DNA from: Chloroflexota bacterium
GTDB taxonomy: Bacteria > Chloroflexota > Anaerolineae > Aggregatilineales > Phototrophicaceae
Length of the DNA: 60,209 nucleotides
Direction: 5' to 3'
Assembly (NCBI GenBank): GCA_026707665.1
Contig: JAPOWK010000027.1
Span: 1-60,209 of the forward strand
How positions within the stretch are numbered: the stretch's first letter is position 1; each line of letters opens with the position of its first letter. Both the position numbers and the translations under genes were made by a program. Below the pieces are notes generated by a model, which worked only from the letters and a program-made list of their open reading frames with translations, was not told the origin of the DNA and did no database searches. This document shows positions 49,563 through 57,996 of this stretch, piece after piece.

Positions 49563-50351
49563 TCAGCAGCCGGCGCAATCACCGCCTTCGTTGTCGCTGA
49601 AGCTGTTGCCGCTCTGTTCCACCGTGCCGGCAAAGACGTTAATTACGCCTCCGTCTTCAGCCGCTGTATTGCCGCTGAAATTCGTATCACTGACATTCGC
49701 CGTGCCGTTAAAGACCTGCAGCGCGCCGCCGGTTGCCGCTGCCGCGTTGCCGTCGAAGCTGCTGTTGCTAATGGTGACCACGCTGAAAGCCGAGCCGATC
49801 GCGCCGCCATCGCCGGCCATATTGCCGCTGAACTCGCTGTCGACCACATTGATTTCGCTGTCCCAGCTATCCAGTACGCCGCCGTAGGCGTCGGCCACAT
49901 TATTCGTGAAACGGCTGTTCACCAGGTCCAGCCGGCTGCCGCGGTTCGCTATAATGGCGCCGCCGCTCTTGCTCCGGCCGGTCACGCCATCGACGAAGGT
50001 GAAGCTGACCTCATTGTGCGCCAGCCCCGCTGTCAGATGGATGTTTTGCAGGGTGAGCGCGCCGCCATCGACATAAAAGATGCGGAACTGCTCGGCTCCG
50101 CTGATGCTAAAGCCGGCGCCTTCAATGGTGATCTCGGAGAGGACGCGCGGCAATTCGCCTTCCAGGGTGATGTCGGCGCTGAGCGTGATGGTGTCGGCGC
50201 CGTCGCCGGCTGGGCATTCGCCGCGTTCTTCATCGGCGTTCGCTGCTCGGATGGCGTCGGATAGCGTACAGGTGTCATCGACGGTGTAGTCGGTCGCCAA
50301 GGCTGGCGTGATGCAAAGGAACAGAATAAGCGTTAGCAAGAAGTACCGCAT
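49563..50351 (-). CDS. Short secreted CSLREA-type beta-helix protein, paralogue 2
   Basis: This 262-aa protein has the signal peptide YFLLTLILFLCITPALA. GGAGGCAAC precedes the ATG. The CSLREA-like segment TCTLSDAIRAANADEERGEC is followed by coils such as SGGAIIANRGSRLDLV, DGGAIGSAFSVVTI and TGGALQVFNGTANV. It ends at NEGGDCAGC with no anchor Q domain. It aligns with the 48481-49272 gene over the whole length, so a recent tandem duplication is likely. Role unknown. Confidence 0.88.
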   Translation of the reverse strand: MRYFLLTLILFLCITPALATDYTVDDTCTLSDAIRAANADEERGECPAGDGADTITLSADITLEGELPRVLSEITIEGAGFSISGAEQFRIFYVDGGALTLQNIHLTAGLAHNEVSFTFVDGVTGRSKSGGAIIANRGSRLDLVNSRFTNNVADAYGGVLDSWDSEINVVDSEFSGNMAGDGGAIGSAFSVVTISNSSFDGNAAAATGGALQVFNGTANVSDTNFSGNTAAEDGGVINVFAGTVEQSGNSFSDNEGGDCAGC

Positions 50352-50696
50352 GATGTTGCCTCCAAAGCACTATTTGTCAGCTATTGTAGCACATTGTTGC
50401 CGGTCGTCGGCGGTTTGCCCACGAGGGCGGCTGGGCGCACAGTTTTTTCACCACAGAGGACACAGAGGGCACTGAGAACACCGAGAAGCAATGGTGAGGT
50501 TGGCGGAGGTTGGTTCGGCAGTTTGGAGATATGGCGGATTGCGCGGACGGGTCATTCGGCTGTTAAGTCGCAGGGTTGTGGCGAGGGTAGCATGGTTGGG
50601 TAGTGGGGTGGCGACTGGATGGTTGCGTGTCGGCTAAGTTAGCACATGGACGCGTAGATAACCTGATTCGATGAAAATAAACTGAGCGCTGTCTGG
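50352..50696. other. 345-bp gap with an ACAGAGGACACAGAG-type repeat
   Basis: 50445-50490 reads TTTTTTCACCACAGAGGACA then CAGAGGGCACTGAGAACAC, the inverse of the element at 36783-36838. The rest is GC-rich with GTTGGTTCGG-like simple runs. No gene is seen. Confidence 0.55.
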
Positions 50697-51485
50697 CTAG
50701 GACCGGTCAAGAATGTTCTCCTCAACATACGTTAAGCCGGGCGGCAATATGTTTACTTCTCCGGTCTGCTTGTCGTAGTCGATCTGATCACATTTGTCTA
50801 ATTTACCGAGCACATTGCTTTCAAATCGCTTACGATTGCTTCGGCTGTATCTTGTCCAAGTCAGCAAGGTTTCATCATACATGGGTTCTGGATACTCATT
50901 GTAGAGCAGAGCCAAGACCTTCTGCCTCGCATTGAGTTTCATGCCGGGCGGCGAAATCACGCGCTTACGGTCACCGATTTCCCAAACAAGGGGAATCCTT
51001 TTCGTCGTTATTCGGTCCACTAGTCTTGTCGCCTCTTCTAACGTAACGCTGTAAAGGACTCGTACGAGTTCTGCCATAACCCAGTTTGCGGCCGCAACTA
51101 CATACGTCGAGTCCATGTAGTTGGGATCGACGTCCCCGTTGATGTGTGCCACTCCGCGCTTGTTTCGAATGCGTAACACGGAAAGCAGCACATCAGGAAC
51201 ATTCAGGCGAAACGACTCCAGTAGTTCTTTACAACTCAAGCCCATTATACGTCGTATTCTTGTATCGACTCTCGTGGTTGGTTTTCCTCCAACTACAACT
51301 CCCCGGGACTTGACATACCACTCCAACACAAGCACCACCGTTTCACAGAACTTGCCACCATTAAGCTCGGAAGATTCGTATCGACCTAGAGCATGGTCGT
51401 GCCTTATCTTTTCGAAATGCTTCTGGAGACGTTTGCGAGTCTGGCTCGGAACAGACGAAAATACTTGATCAAACTTGTTGGTCAT
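50697..51485 (-). CDS. HEPN-like protein, third gene of an accessory operon
   Basis: This 262-aa protein has a helical N-terminal domain (residues 1-160) with ELNGGKFCETVVLVLEWYVK and LRIRNKRGVAHINGDVDPN. The latter has R107-N108 and H114, which fits the HEPN ribonuclease signature RN(x5)H. NWVMAELVRVLY follows. The C-terminal 90 residues look like a winged-helix or restriction-like accessory part. Genes 51482 and 52027 overlap in ATGA fashion upstream. AT-richer than its neighbours. It is a candidate toxin or effector RNase; catalytic activity is not proven, as HEPN domains can be inactive. Confidence 0.72.
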   Translation of the reverse strand: MTNKFDQVFSSVPSQTRKRLQKHFEKIRHDHALGRYESSELNGGKFCETVVLVLEWYVKSRGVVVGGKPTTRVDTRIRRIMGLSCKELLESFRLNVPDVLLSVLRIRNKRGVAHINGDVDPNYMDSTYVVAAANWVMAELVRVLYSVTLEEATRLVDRITTKRIPLVWEIGDRKRVISPPGMKLNARQKVLALLYNEYPEPMYDETLLTWTRYSRSNRKRFESNVLGKLDKCDQIDYDKQTGEVNILPPGLTYVEENILDRS

Positions 51486-52030
51486 GAATCATCCTGTGCT
51501 GCCAGAATCTCATTCACACGGCTTTCGCCTTTAGGCGTAAGCGTGTAGCCGGACTGACCTTTCACCTTGTCTAAGAAACCTTGGGACGTCGCCGTACTCA
51601 ACGTAGCGGCCGGCTGTGATGGAATCGGGCGATCTACAGTTCTACATCCGTTTTCCAGATGCTCTTTAGTAATCGGCTGACTTTTCTGGTCAATTGGCGC
51701 ATGCCGTTTGATTACCAGCGCAATTAGAGCGGGAAATTCAGGGTCCTTGAATTTCTTTCGACTGAGGTCGTAGCACTCATTCAGCTGCAGTAATTCGCCC
51801 CGAAAATCCCAATTTGTGACTTCGGTCGAATCTGTGGCGTTTGCACCAGTTTCCGCTTCATTCGCTTCTGGGCGGTGCGGTACACCGCTTGATACACCGC
51901 TCGAATCTGCAATGAGAGCCATGCTGAGACACTCCACGACAACCGGCCGCAATGGCGGGTCATAATTCGCGGCCACTGCCACAATCTCGTCCATCGTCTC
52001 CTTCAGAAGCCCGTATCGTCCGTTGCTCAT
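51482..52030 (-). CDS. Accessory operon protein B (paralogue of A)
   Basis: This 182-aa protein was not recognised as a named family. The N-terminus RYGLLKETMDEIVAVA and PPLRPVVVECLSMAL aligns with protein A of the operon (KYDLLVREMDTIARKV, PPELQDVVYEKLVATL), with Y6 in the same place. A serine/threonine/alanine-rich linker joins this to a C-terminal domain ending SGYTLTPKGESRVNEIL, typical of a winged helix ending in Y-x-L-T-x-x-G. GGAGAATGAGGA lies upstream of the ATG, and four-base overlaps occur at both ends. It could be a DNA-binding regulator or antitoxin. Confidence 0.7.
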   Translation of the reverse strand: MSNGRYGLLKETMDEIVAVAANYDPPLRPVVVECLSMALIADSSGVSSGVPHRPEANEAETGANATDSTEVTNWDFRGELLQLNECYDLSRKKFKDPEFPALIALVIKRHAPIDQKSQPITKEHLENGCRTVDRPIPSQPAATLSTATSQGFLDKVKGQSGYTLTPKGESRVNEILAAQDDS

Positions 52031-52560
52031 TCCTCATTCTCCTTCAGCATGGTGTTGATCACAAAGTGTTTACCCAGTTGCGAGAGCGCGTAGAGTCCCG
52101 TTCCCTTGCTTTCGAGGTATTTCCGGATATTCTTGGAATTGTTCAATGTCGTGCCGGCGTTTTTTGGCAATTTTCGACCGGTTATCGTGCACACTTCGGC
52201 ATAGTGGTTCGCATCGATAGATTCCACGCGAACCTCCTCGGGCGCTAGCGTTGTAAAGTAGTAGCAGACCCAAGCGCTGACTTCCATGTCGTTGTATTCG
52301 CTCAATCCGTACTTGCTATAGTATTCTTCAATCTCGCCGGCGTAGTTCCTATCGCCCAGCCCGACGGGTGACACTTGTATGGACGAAACTCCAGCGCTCG
52401 CTTCATGCGCGTCAGTGACCGGGAGCTTAGCGGGTTCATCTAACAGGGTTGCTACGAGTTTCTCGTAAACCACATCCTGCAGCTCTGGAGGAAACAGTGA
52501 AACCTTTCGCGCTATGGTATCCATTTCCCTCACAAGCAAGTCGTATTTTTCGCGGTTCAT
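52027..52560 (-). CDS. Accessory operon protein A (paralogue of B)
   Basis: This 177-aa protein is the first gene of the three-gene operon. The ATG at 52560 has a perfect GGAGG. Its N-terminal helix resembles protein B. A linker follows (EASAGVSSIQVSP), then a middle domain (YNDMEVSAWVCYYFTTL) and a C-terminal GLYALSQLGKHFVINTML tail like the last strand and helix of a winged-helix domain. Not recognised beyond that. The promoter carries a 23-bp palindrome, so A or B might repress its own operon. Confidence 0.7.
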   Translation of the reverse strand: MNREKYDLLVREMDTIARKVSLFPPELQDVVYEKLVATLLDEPAKLPVTDAHEASAGVSSIQVSPVGLGDRNYAGEIEEYYSKYGLSEYNDMEVSAWVCYYFTTLAPEEVRVESIDANHYAEVCTITGRKLPKNAGTTLNNSKNIRKYLESKGTGLYALSQLGKHFVINTMLKENEE

Positions 52561-52594
52561 TCGTGCCTCCTCGATTGCTAGTTAACGCATATAG

Positions 52595-52627
52595 CCCTAG
52601 TCTAGCGCGCACTAGGGAAAGAGTCAA
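52595..52627 (-). promoter_or_regulatory. Promoter with overlapping palindromic operator for the HEPN operon
   Basis: On the minus strand, TTGACT (52627-52622) and TAGACT (52604-52599) have an ideal 17-bp spacer. The palindrome CCCTAGT...ACTAGGG (52595-52617) covers the -10 and most of the spacer, so a bound dimer would block RNA polymerase. It is about 38 bp from the start codon. Confidence 0.7.
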
Positions 52628-52705
52628 GCGTTGTCTGCGTAAGAATTGTGTTTGAAGTTCTCAACGTCAGCGGGAGTACGTGAGCGTAGGCGTCACGAAT
52701 CCGCC

Positions 52706-54961
52706 CTACCCACCCCGCCCATGCGCATCCATCGCCGCGACGGCCGCAATGGCGACAATATCCTCGACATCATCGCCCGCTTGCAGCACGTGCACCGGCG
52801 CGCCCATGCCCAGCAGAATCGGACCGATGGCCTCCGCCTCCGTCAAGCGCGACAGCAGTTTGTACGAGATATTGGCCGCGTCCAAATTGGGGAAGACCAG
52901 CACATTGGCGTCGCGCACGCTGCTGAAGGGATAGCGCTCGTCGATGATGTCGATGACGACGGCGGTATCAGCTTGCATCTCGCCGTCAACCGTGATGTCG
53001 GGGCGCTTGGCGCGAACGAGCTCTACCGCCCGCCCCACCTTGTCGCTATGTGGATGCGGCGTCGAGCCGAAGTTGGAGAAAGAGAGCATGGCCACGCGCG
53101 CGTCCAAGCCCAGGGTGCGCGCGAAGTCGTTGGCGAGGATGGCGATCTCCGCCAGCGTATCGGCATCAGGATCGATATTGACGGTGGCATCGCTGAAGAG
53201 ATAGGTGCGACCATCCACGATCATCAGATAAACGCCGGCGGCGCGGGTGGCGCCTGCGCGCGTGCCGAAGACTTGCAGCGCCGGACGGATGACATCGGGA
53301 TATTCGTATGCGAGCCCGCTGACCATGGCGTCGGCGTCGCCTTTGCGGACCATCAGCGAGGCGTAATAATTTCGCTGGCGGGCGAGTGAGCGCGCCTTGC
53401 CCAGGGTGAAGCCCTTGCGGTGGCGCAAGTCATAAAGCAAATCGCCGTATTCGTCCAGGTTCTCGGCTTCGTAGTGATCGAATACGTTGGGCGCGTAGTT
53501 TAAGCCAAGGCTGTCGATAGTCCGTTGGATGCGCTCCGGGCGGCCCAGCAAGATCGGCTCGCCGATGCCCTCATCGCGGACCTGCATGGCGGCGCGGATG
53601 ATCTTCGGTTCTTCGCCTTCGGGGAAGACGATGCGCTGCAATGTTCCCGCGCGCGCTCGATTGACGATATTCTGGCGCACCTGGCGGCCTCGGCCCTGGC
53701 GGCTGATCAGCTCCCCCCGGTATTCGTCGAGGTCGATCTGACGGCGGGCGACGCCGGAGGCCATCGCCGCTTCCGCCACTGCCGGCGCCACCCAGAGCAT
53801 CACCCGCGGATCCAGCGGTTTGGGGATTAAGTAATCTTTGCCGAACTTGATCGATTCTTGCCCATAAGCCATGAGCACACTGTCGGGCACGTCTTCGTGC
53901 GTCAGCGCCGCCAGCGCGCGCGCGGCCGCCATCTTCATCTCTTCATTGATGCCGGTCGCGTAGACATCCAGGGCGCCGCGGAAGATGAAGGGGAAACCCA
54001 GCACATTGTTGACCTGATTCACGTAGTCGCTGCGGCCCGTGCCGATGATGGCGTCCGGGCGGACTTCCAACGCCAGCTCCGGCATGATCTCGGGCGTCGG
54101 ATTGGCCAGCACGAAGAGCAGGGGATCGGGCGCCATGCCCATGATCATCTCTTGCGTGACCGCGCCGGCGATGGACAAGCCGATGAGCGCGTCCGCCCCT
54201 TGCAGGGCGTCGTGCAGGGTGCGCGCGTTGGTGGGAATGGTGAATTCGGTTTTGTAGATGTTCATATTGTCTTCGCGCTGATGATGGAGCACGCCGCGCG
54301 AATCGAGCATGAGGATGTGTTCGCGCGCGACGCCCAGCGATTTGAAGAATTTGCCGGTGGCGATCGCGCTGGCGCCGGCGCCGTTGATGACTACCTTGAT
54401 GTCTTCCATCTTCTTGCCGGTGATTTCCAGAGCGTTGAGCAGAGCCGCGCCCGAGATGATGGCGGTGCCGTGCTGGTCGTCATGGAAGACCGGTATGTCC
54501 AATTCCTCAATGAGCCGCTGCTCAATCTCGAAGCATTCGGGCGCTTTGATGTCTTCCAGGTTGATGCCGCCGAAGGTGGGCGCCAGCGCCTTGCAAACCT
54601 CGATAATCTCGTCGGCGCTCTGCGAGGTGATCTCAATATCGAAGACATCGACATCGGCGAACTTCTTGAAGAGCACGCCCTTGCCCTCCATCACCGGTTT
54701 GGACGCGAGCGGACCGCGATCGCCCAAGCCCAGAATGGCGCTGCCGTTGGAGATGACGGCGACCAGGTTGGCGCGCGCGGTCATCTCGAAGACGGCGAGC
54801 GGGTCTTTGTCGATCTCGAGCACGGCTTCGGCGACGCCAGGCGAATACGCCAGCGACAGATGCAGCTGGCTGTCGAGCGGTTTGGTCGGCGCGATCTGGA
54901 TTTTGCCCGGCCGGCCCCGGCGATGATAGTCAAGCGCTTCTTGTCGGGTGAAGGTGGTCAT
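52706..54961 (-). CDS. maeB: NADP-dependent malic enzyme with phosphotransacetylase-like domain
   Basis: This 751-aa protein has the standard MaeB size. Residues 1-420 form the malic enzyme ([75 protein letters not shown]). Residues 430-751 are the phosphotransacetylase-like domain ([57 protein letters not shown]). It decarboxylates malate to pyruvate, making NADPH; the second domain binds acetyl-CoA as a regulator in related enzymes. GGGGAGCG precedes the ATG. Confidence 0.95.
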   Translation of the reverse strand: MTTFTRQEALDYHRRGRPGKIQIAPTKPLDSQLHLSLAYSPGVAEAVLEIDKDPLAVFEMTARANLVAVISNGSAILGLGDRGPLASKPVMEGKGVLFKKFADVDVFDIEITSQSADEIIEVCKALAPTFGGINLEDIKAPECFEIEQRLIEELDIPVFHDDQHGTAIISGAALLNALEITGKKMEDIKVVINGAGASAIATGKFFKSLGVAREHILMLDSRGVLHHQREDNMNIYKTEFTIPTNARTLHDALQGADALIGLSIAGAVTQEMIMGMAPDPLLFVLANPTPEIMPELALEVRPDAIIGTGRSDYVNQVNNVLGFPFIFRGALDVYATGINEEMKMAAARALAALTHEDVPDSVLMAYGQESIKFGKDYLIPKPLDPRVMLWVAPAVAEAAMASGVARRQIDLDEYRGELISRQGRGRQVRQNIVNRARAGTLQRIVFPEGEEPKIIRAAMQVRDEGIGEPILLGRPERIQRTIDSLGLNYAPNVFDHYEAENLDEYGDLLYDLRHRKGFTLGKARSLARQRNYYASLMVRKGDADAMVSGLAYEYPDVIRPALQVFGTRAGATRAAGVYLMIVDGRTYLFSDATVNIDPDADTLAEIAILANDFARTLGLDARVAMLSFSNFGSTPHPHSDKVGRAVELVRAKRPDITVDGEMQADTAVVIDIIDERYPFSSVRDANVLVFPNLDAANISYKLLSRLTEAEAIGPILLGMGAPVHVLQAGDDVEDIVAIAAVAAMDAHGRGG

Positions 54962-55128
54962 GATGAGTCGCTCCCCAGGGGCTGGATGAATCTACAGCTT
55001 CTATTTTAGCGCAATCGCAGGGCGCGCGGCTTGAAAGGGCGCCAGGACCGCGCCCGCCGAATGCCTCTCCCGCGTTATGCAATAGCATCCTTCATACTAT
55101 CCGGTTTGTGTCACTTCATCTTATTCTA

Positions 55129-55253
55129 TATCATGCGTAACCTTATGACTTAAGACTTCACGCTCTCATGAACTGATACACAGCAGCGTCTTCTATACCG
55201 CATCTAGCATATTCATCGGCATGAGTTTACAGGCGGATGCTTTACGCTAGAAT
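55129..55253 (+). promoter_or_regulatory. Promoter region 1 of a duplicated pair (upstream of 55351 gene)
   Basis: TATCATGCGTAA at 55129-55140, 85 bp gap, then TTTACA (55226-55231), a 16-bp spacer starting GGCGGA and TAGAAT (55248-55253). The same elements with the same spacing occur at 57467-57591. The gap also shares CTTCTATAC and CTCTCAT blocks. The rest of the 389-bp region between malic enzyme and 55351 shows no gene. Confidence 0.65.
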
Positions 55254-55350
55254 GAACTTTAGATTCGTCTTCGAAGACGTCAATCCGTAATGAGTTCCCT
55301 TAGTACTCATGATCACTCTACGGAATCGTTGAAAGTGATGGAGAAGCGCA

Positions 55351-57276
55351 ATGAAGCCAGCCACGCATTCATGTATCCCCGCCCCCCGCATCTTTCTTCT
55401 CAGCTTATTTTCGCTGCTTTTCTTCTCCCTTTCGGCGGCGCCGGTCTCGGCGGCCACGATCAGGGTAGACAGCACCTGCACCTTGGCGCAAGCGATTAAC
55501 GAAGCCAACGGCGCAACCACCGGCGTCGGCAGCTGCGAGGCGGGGTCTGACGGTACGGGAGCGACGGGCCACGACACCATCACTTTTTCCGACAACATCA
55601 CGCTCGGCGCAGCGCTGCCGAATATCGCCTCCAGCATCACCATCGAGGGCGAGAACAAGACCATCAGCGGGGACAATACTTATCACATTTTCCATATCAC
55701 TAGCGGACCGGTGGTCATCAACGACCTGACGATGAAAAATGGCAAGGGGAGGATTGATTCTGATAACGATTACATTGGCGGGGCGATCGCCGCAGAGGGA
55801 AACAGCGGCGCGCTGACAATCAACAACAGCAGCTTCATAAACAATTTCGCGCCCAGCATAGCCGATCCCGAATGCGCCGATTCCTTTGGCGGCGCCATAT
55901 TTTCATTTGGCAGTTCTGTAACTATTCGTGACAGCGAGTTTCGCGGCAACCGAGCGGTTTCGGGCAGCGCAGTTTTTTTGCGCGGCAATCTTACGGTCGA
56001 GCGCAGCAGTTTCACTAAGCACGCTCGTCCTACCGGCGAACTAGAGGAGTGTCTCAGATACCCAAGCAGTTTGATACACTTGAGGAGCACAGCGACATTC
56101 ACCAATGTCACCATCAGCGACAATTCGGCTGTGGGTATCTTGGCATCGAATGCGACAATTACCGTCACCCATAGCACGATCGTCAACAACAAGAACACTG
56201 ATAAAGGACTATTCAGCGGCGGATTGGTGTTGGCGCATACAACGAGAGCCAGGCTGCACAACAACATCATGGCGGGCAATACGCCCGTTGATTGCAGACG
56301 AAAACGGGAAACTGGTCACAATGCCACGATATTGGCGAATGTCAACAATCTGATCAAAGACGGGACCTGTTCGCCGACATATACCGGCGATCCCAAGCTG
56401 GCTTCCTTCCGCGGCGCTCCCGGTTATCATCCGCTTTGGCAGGGCAGCCCAGCCATCGACGCCGCCGCCAGCGCCCATTGCCCGAGCAAGGACATCCGCG
56501 GCGTCACGCGACCGGTACCAGCAGGCGGGGCCTGCGACATCGGCGCCTACGAGGGCTTTATTGTGCCGCCGCCGCCACCGGTTGAAGCAGACGATGACGC
56601 AGACCCCAGCCCCGTGCCAACGCAAGGTCCCGTCTGCGGATTCTGCGCTGATTTGCTGGCGCAGGGTTACCGCCTGCGAGCGCGCTATGGCTTGGAGAGC
56701 GGCGTGCAATTCCGGCAAGTGGACCGCGGCGGCATCGGGGTTCAATCCGTGCTCGACGCCGGTTTCCGGGACGCGGTCGATGTCTGGGGCTATGCCGAGC
56801 AGGGGGTCGAGGTTTGCTTCCCGCAAGCCGGGTCGCTGATCTTGCTGGACGCCAGCACCAGCCCACGCGCCCCCGCCGACCCGCAGAGCTACATGCAAGA
56901 CGGCCGGACCTGCGCCGCGATTGACCGCCCCGGTACATTAGTGCTGGTGGGCAATCCGCCGGCCGGTTTGCCGGTTCTGCCGGCGAGCGTCAATTTCGCG
57001 GCAGAGGCAGCAGAGGCGCAGTCTGTGGGATCAGGCTATCAGCAGCTGCATGGCTGCATGGTCACGACGAAGGGCTTGATCCGATTCCGCGACGGGCCCG
57101 GCGGCGCGCCCCTCGTTTATACCGATCCCTGGGGACGACAGGAGCATGGCTGGCTGCCCGGGTCGGTCACGCTGACGGCGCTGCAGCGGACGCCCGACTG
57201 GTTCGAGGTCGATTATTACGGGACGCGCGGCTGGGTCAGCGCGCATCATGTGACGACGCACGGGGTTTGCGGGTAG
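55351..57276 (+). CDS. Secreted CSLREA/beta-helix protein with choice-of-anchor Q and C-terminal SH3-like domain
   Basis: This 641-aa protein has a signal peptide (IFLLSLFSLLFFSLSAAPVS). The CSLREA-like segment TCTLAQAINEANGATTGVGS is followed by beta-helix coils (residues 60-330) and a choice-of-anchor Q domain (SPAIDAAASAHCPSKDIRG...GGACDIGAYEGF, about 375-410). A proline/aspartate linker (VPPPPPVEADDDADPSPVP), a middle globular domain and a bacterial SH3 domain at the end (RFRDGPGGAPLVYTD; DWFEVDYYGTRGWVSAHHVT) complete it. GGAGAAG precedes the ATG. It probably attaches to the cell wall or to glycans. The combination of beta-helix and SH3b is typical of Chloroflexota surface proteins. Confidence 0.9.
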   Translation: MKPATHSCIPAPRIFLLSLFSLLFFSLSAAPVSAATIRVDSTCTLAQAINEANGATTGVGSCEAGSDGTGATGHDTITFSDNITLGAALPNIASSITIEGENKTISGDNTYHIFHITSGPVVINDLTMKNGKGRIDSDNDYIGGAIAAEGNSGALTINNSSFINNFAPSIADPECADSFGGAIFSFGSSVTIRDSEFRGNRAVSGSAVFLRGNLTVERSSFTKHARPTGELEECLRYPSSLIHLRSTATFTNVTISDNSAVGILASNATITVTHSTIVNNKNTDKGLFSGGLVLAHTTRARLHNNIMAGNTPVDCRRKRETGHNATILANVNNLIKDGTCSPTYTGDPKLASFRGAPGYHPLWQGSPAIDAAASAHCPSKDIRGVTRPVPAGGACDIGAYEGFIVPPPPPVEADDDADPSPVPTQGPVCGFCADLLAQGYRLRARYGLESGVQFRQVDRGGIGVQSVLDAGFRDAVDVWGYAEQGVEVCFPQAGSLILLDASTSPRAPADPQSYMQDGRTCAAIDRPGTLVLVGNPPAGLPVLPASVNFAAEAAEAQSVGSGYQQLHGCMVTTKGLIRFRDGPGGAPLVYTDPWGRQEHGWLPGSVTLTALQRTPDWFEVDYYGTRGWVSAHHVTTHGVCG

Positions 57277-57466
57277 GAGCGCGGACGGGCGACCCAAGGG
57301 TCGGCCTTACGATTTTCGCTGCGGGCGGCAGACGCCCAGCCCCGGTTCCACTCCCCCATTAAGAAGGTTGGCGCGGGCGAGCGAGATCACGCTGCCGACA
57401 GCCTCTCGAAAGATACGCCACAGCTTCGGTAAAGATGCAGCTTATGTGCTACTACTGCGATAATTG

Positions 57467-57591
57467 TATCATGCGTAAGCGCTGCAATTAATATCCGACT
57501 TTCTCTCATTCTGATATACATTTTCACCTTCTATACAGCTTCTCGCTTAGAATGCCGTTTTTGTTTACAGGCGGAAATATTGTGTTAGAAT
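57467..57591 (+). promoter_or_regulatory. Promoter region 2 of a duplicated pair
   Basis: TATCATGCGTAA at 57467-57478, an 85-bp gap, TTTACA at 57564-57569, a 16-bp spacer starting GGCGGA and TAGAAT at 57586-57591. It matches region 1 in order and spacing. Transcription would begin near 57598, so a GTG at 57592 cannot be a start. The remaining part of the gap from 57277 carries only a GGGCGACCCAAGGGTCGG repeat end. Confidence 0.65.
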
Positions 57592-57675
57592 GTGCCTAGC
57601 ATTCGCAGCAGTGGACGCACCCTCGTAATTTCTATTACTATTACCGCTGATCGCGCCGGAGACTCGCTGGTGATA

Positions 57676-57993
57676 ATGCAGACGAGCAATGTCCGCCAAT
57701 ATCAATCGGCACTCGTCCTCCTCTCCCCGAATTTGTGTTCCAGGCACTACGACGCTGCCAAACCGCTGCTTGTCGGCGGGGCCGGCAAGAAGGGCATGGC
57801 GCGGTTCGCCAGCGCCGTTATGTACAAGGGCGTCATCAAGGAAAAGTCGATGGCGGCGCCCGGTAGGACCGCGGCTTGCGCGGGCGTGGACGCCAACAGC
57901 GACAAGGTCATCAACCAGGTCATCAAGGACGGCGGTTGCGGCCGGCGCGCGAAAAACGCGCTAGTCGCCCATTTTGGACCGCAAGGAAGTTAA
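57676..57993 (+). CDS. Small hypothetical protein in the leader of the PKD/FN3 gene
   Basis: A 105-codon frame (from the ATG at 57676) ends three bases before the next start, and its last codons contain the AAGGAAGT ribosome site of the next gene, so translational coupling is possible. The sequence (MARFASAVMYKGVIKEKSMA; KVINQVIKDGGCGRRAKNAL) has no recognised domain or signal peptide. It could instead be an untranslated leader or a decayed remnant of a duplicated gene. Confidence 0.3.
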   Translation: MQTSNVRQYQSALVLLSPNLCSRHYDAAKPLLVGGAGKKGMARFASAVMYKGVIKEKSMAAPGRTAACAGVDANSDKVINQVIKDGGCGRRAKNALVAHFGPQGS

Positions 57994-57996
57994 ATC

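Noticed and set aside
50697..52560. Known named toxin-antitoxin or Abi system
   Set aside because: The HEPN signature is visible, but none of the three proteins could be matched with certainty to a named family, so no system name is assigned.
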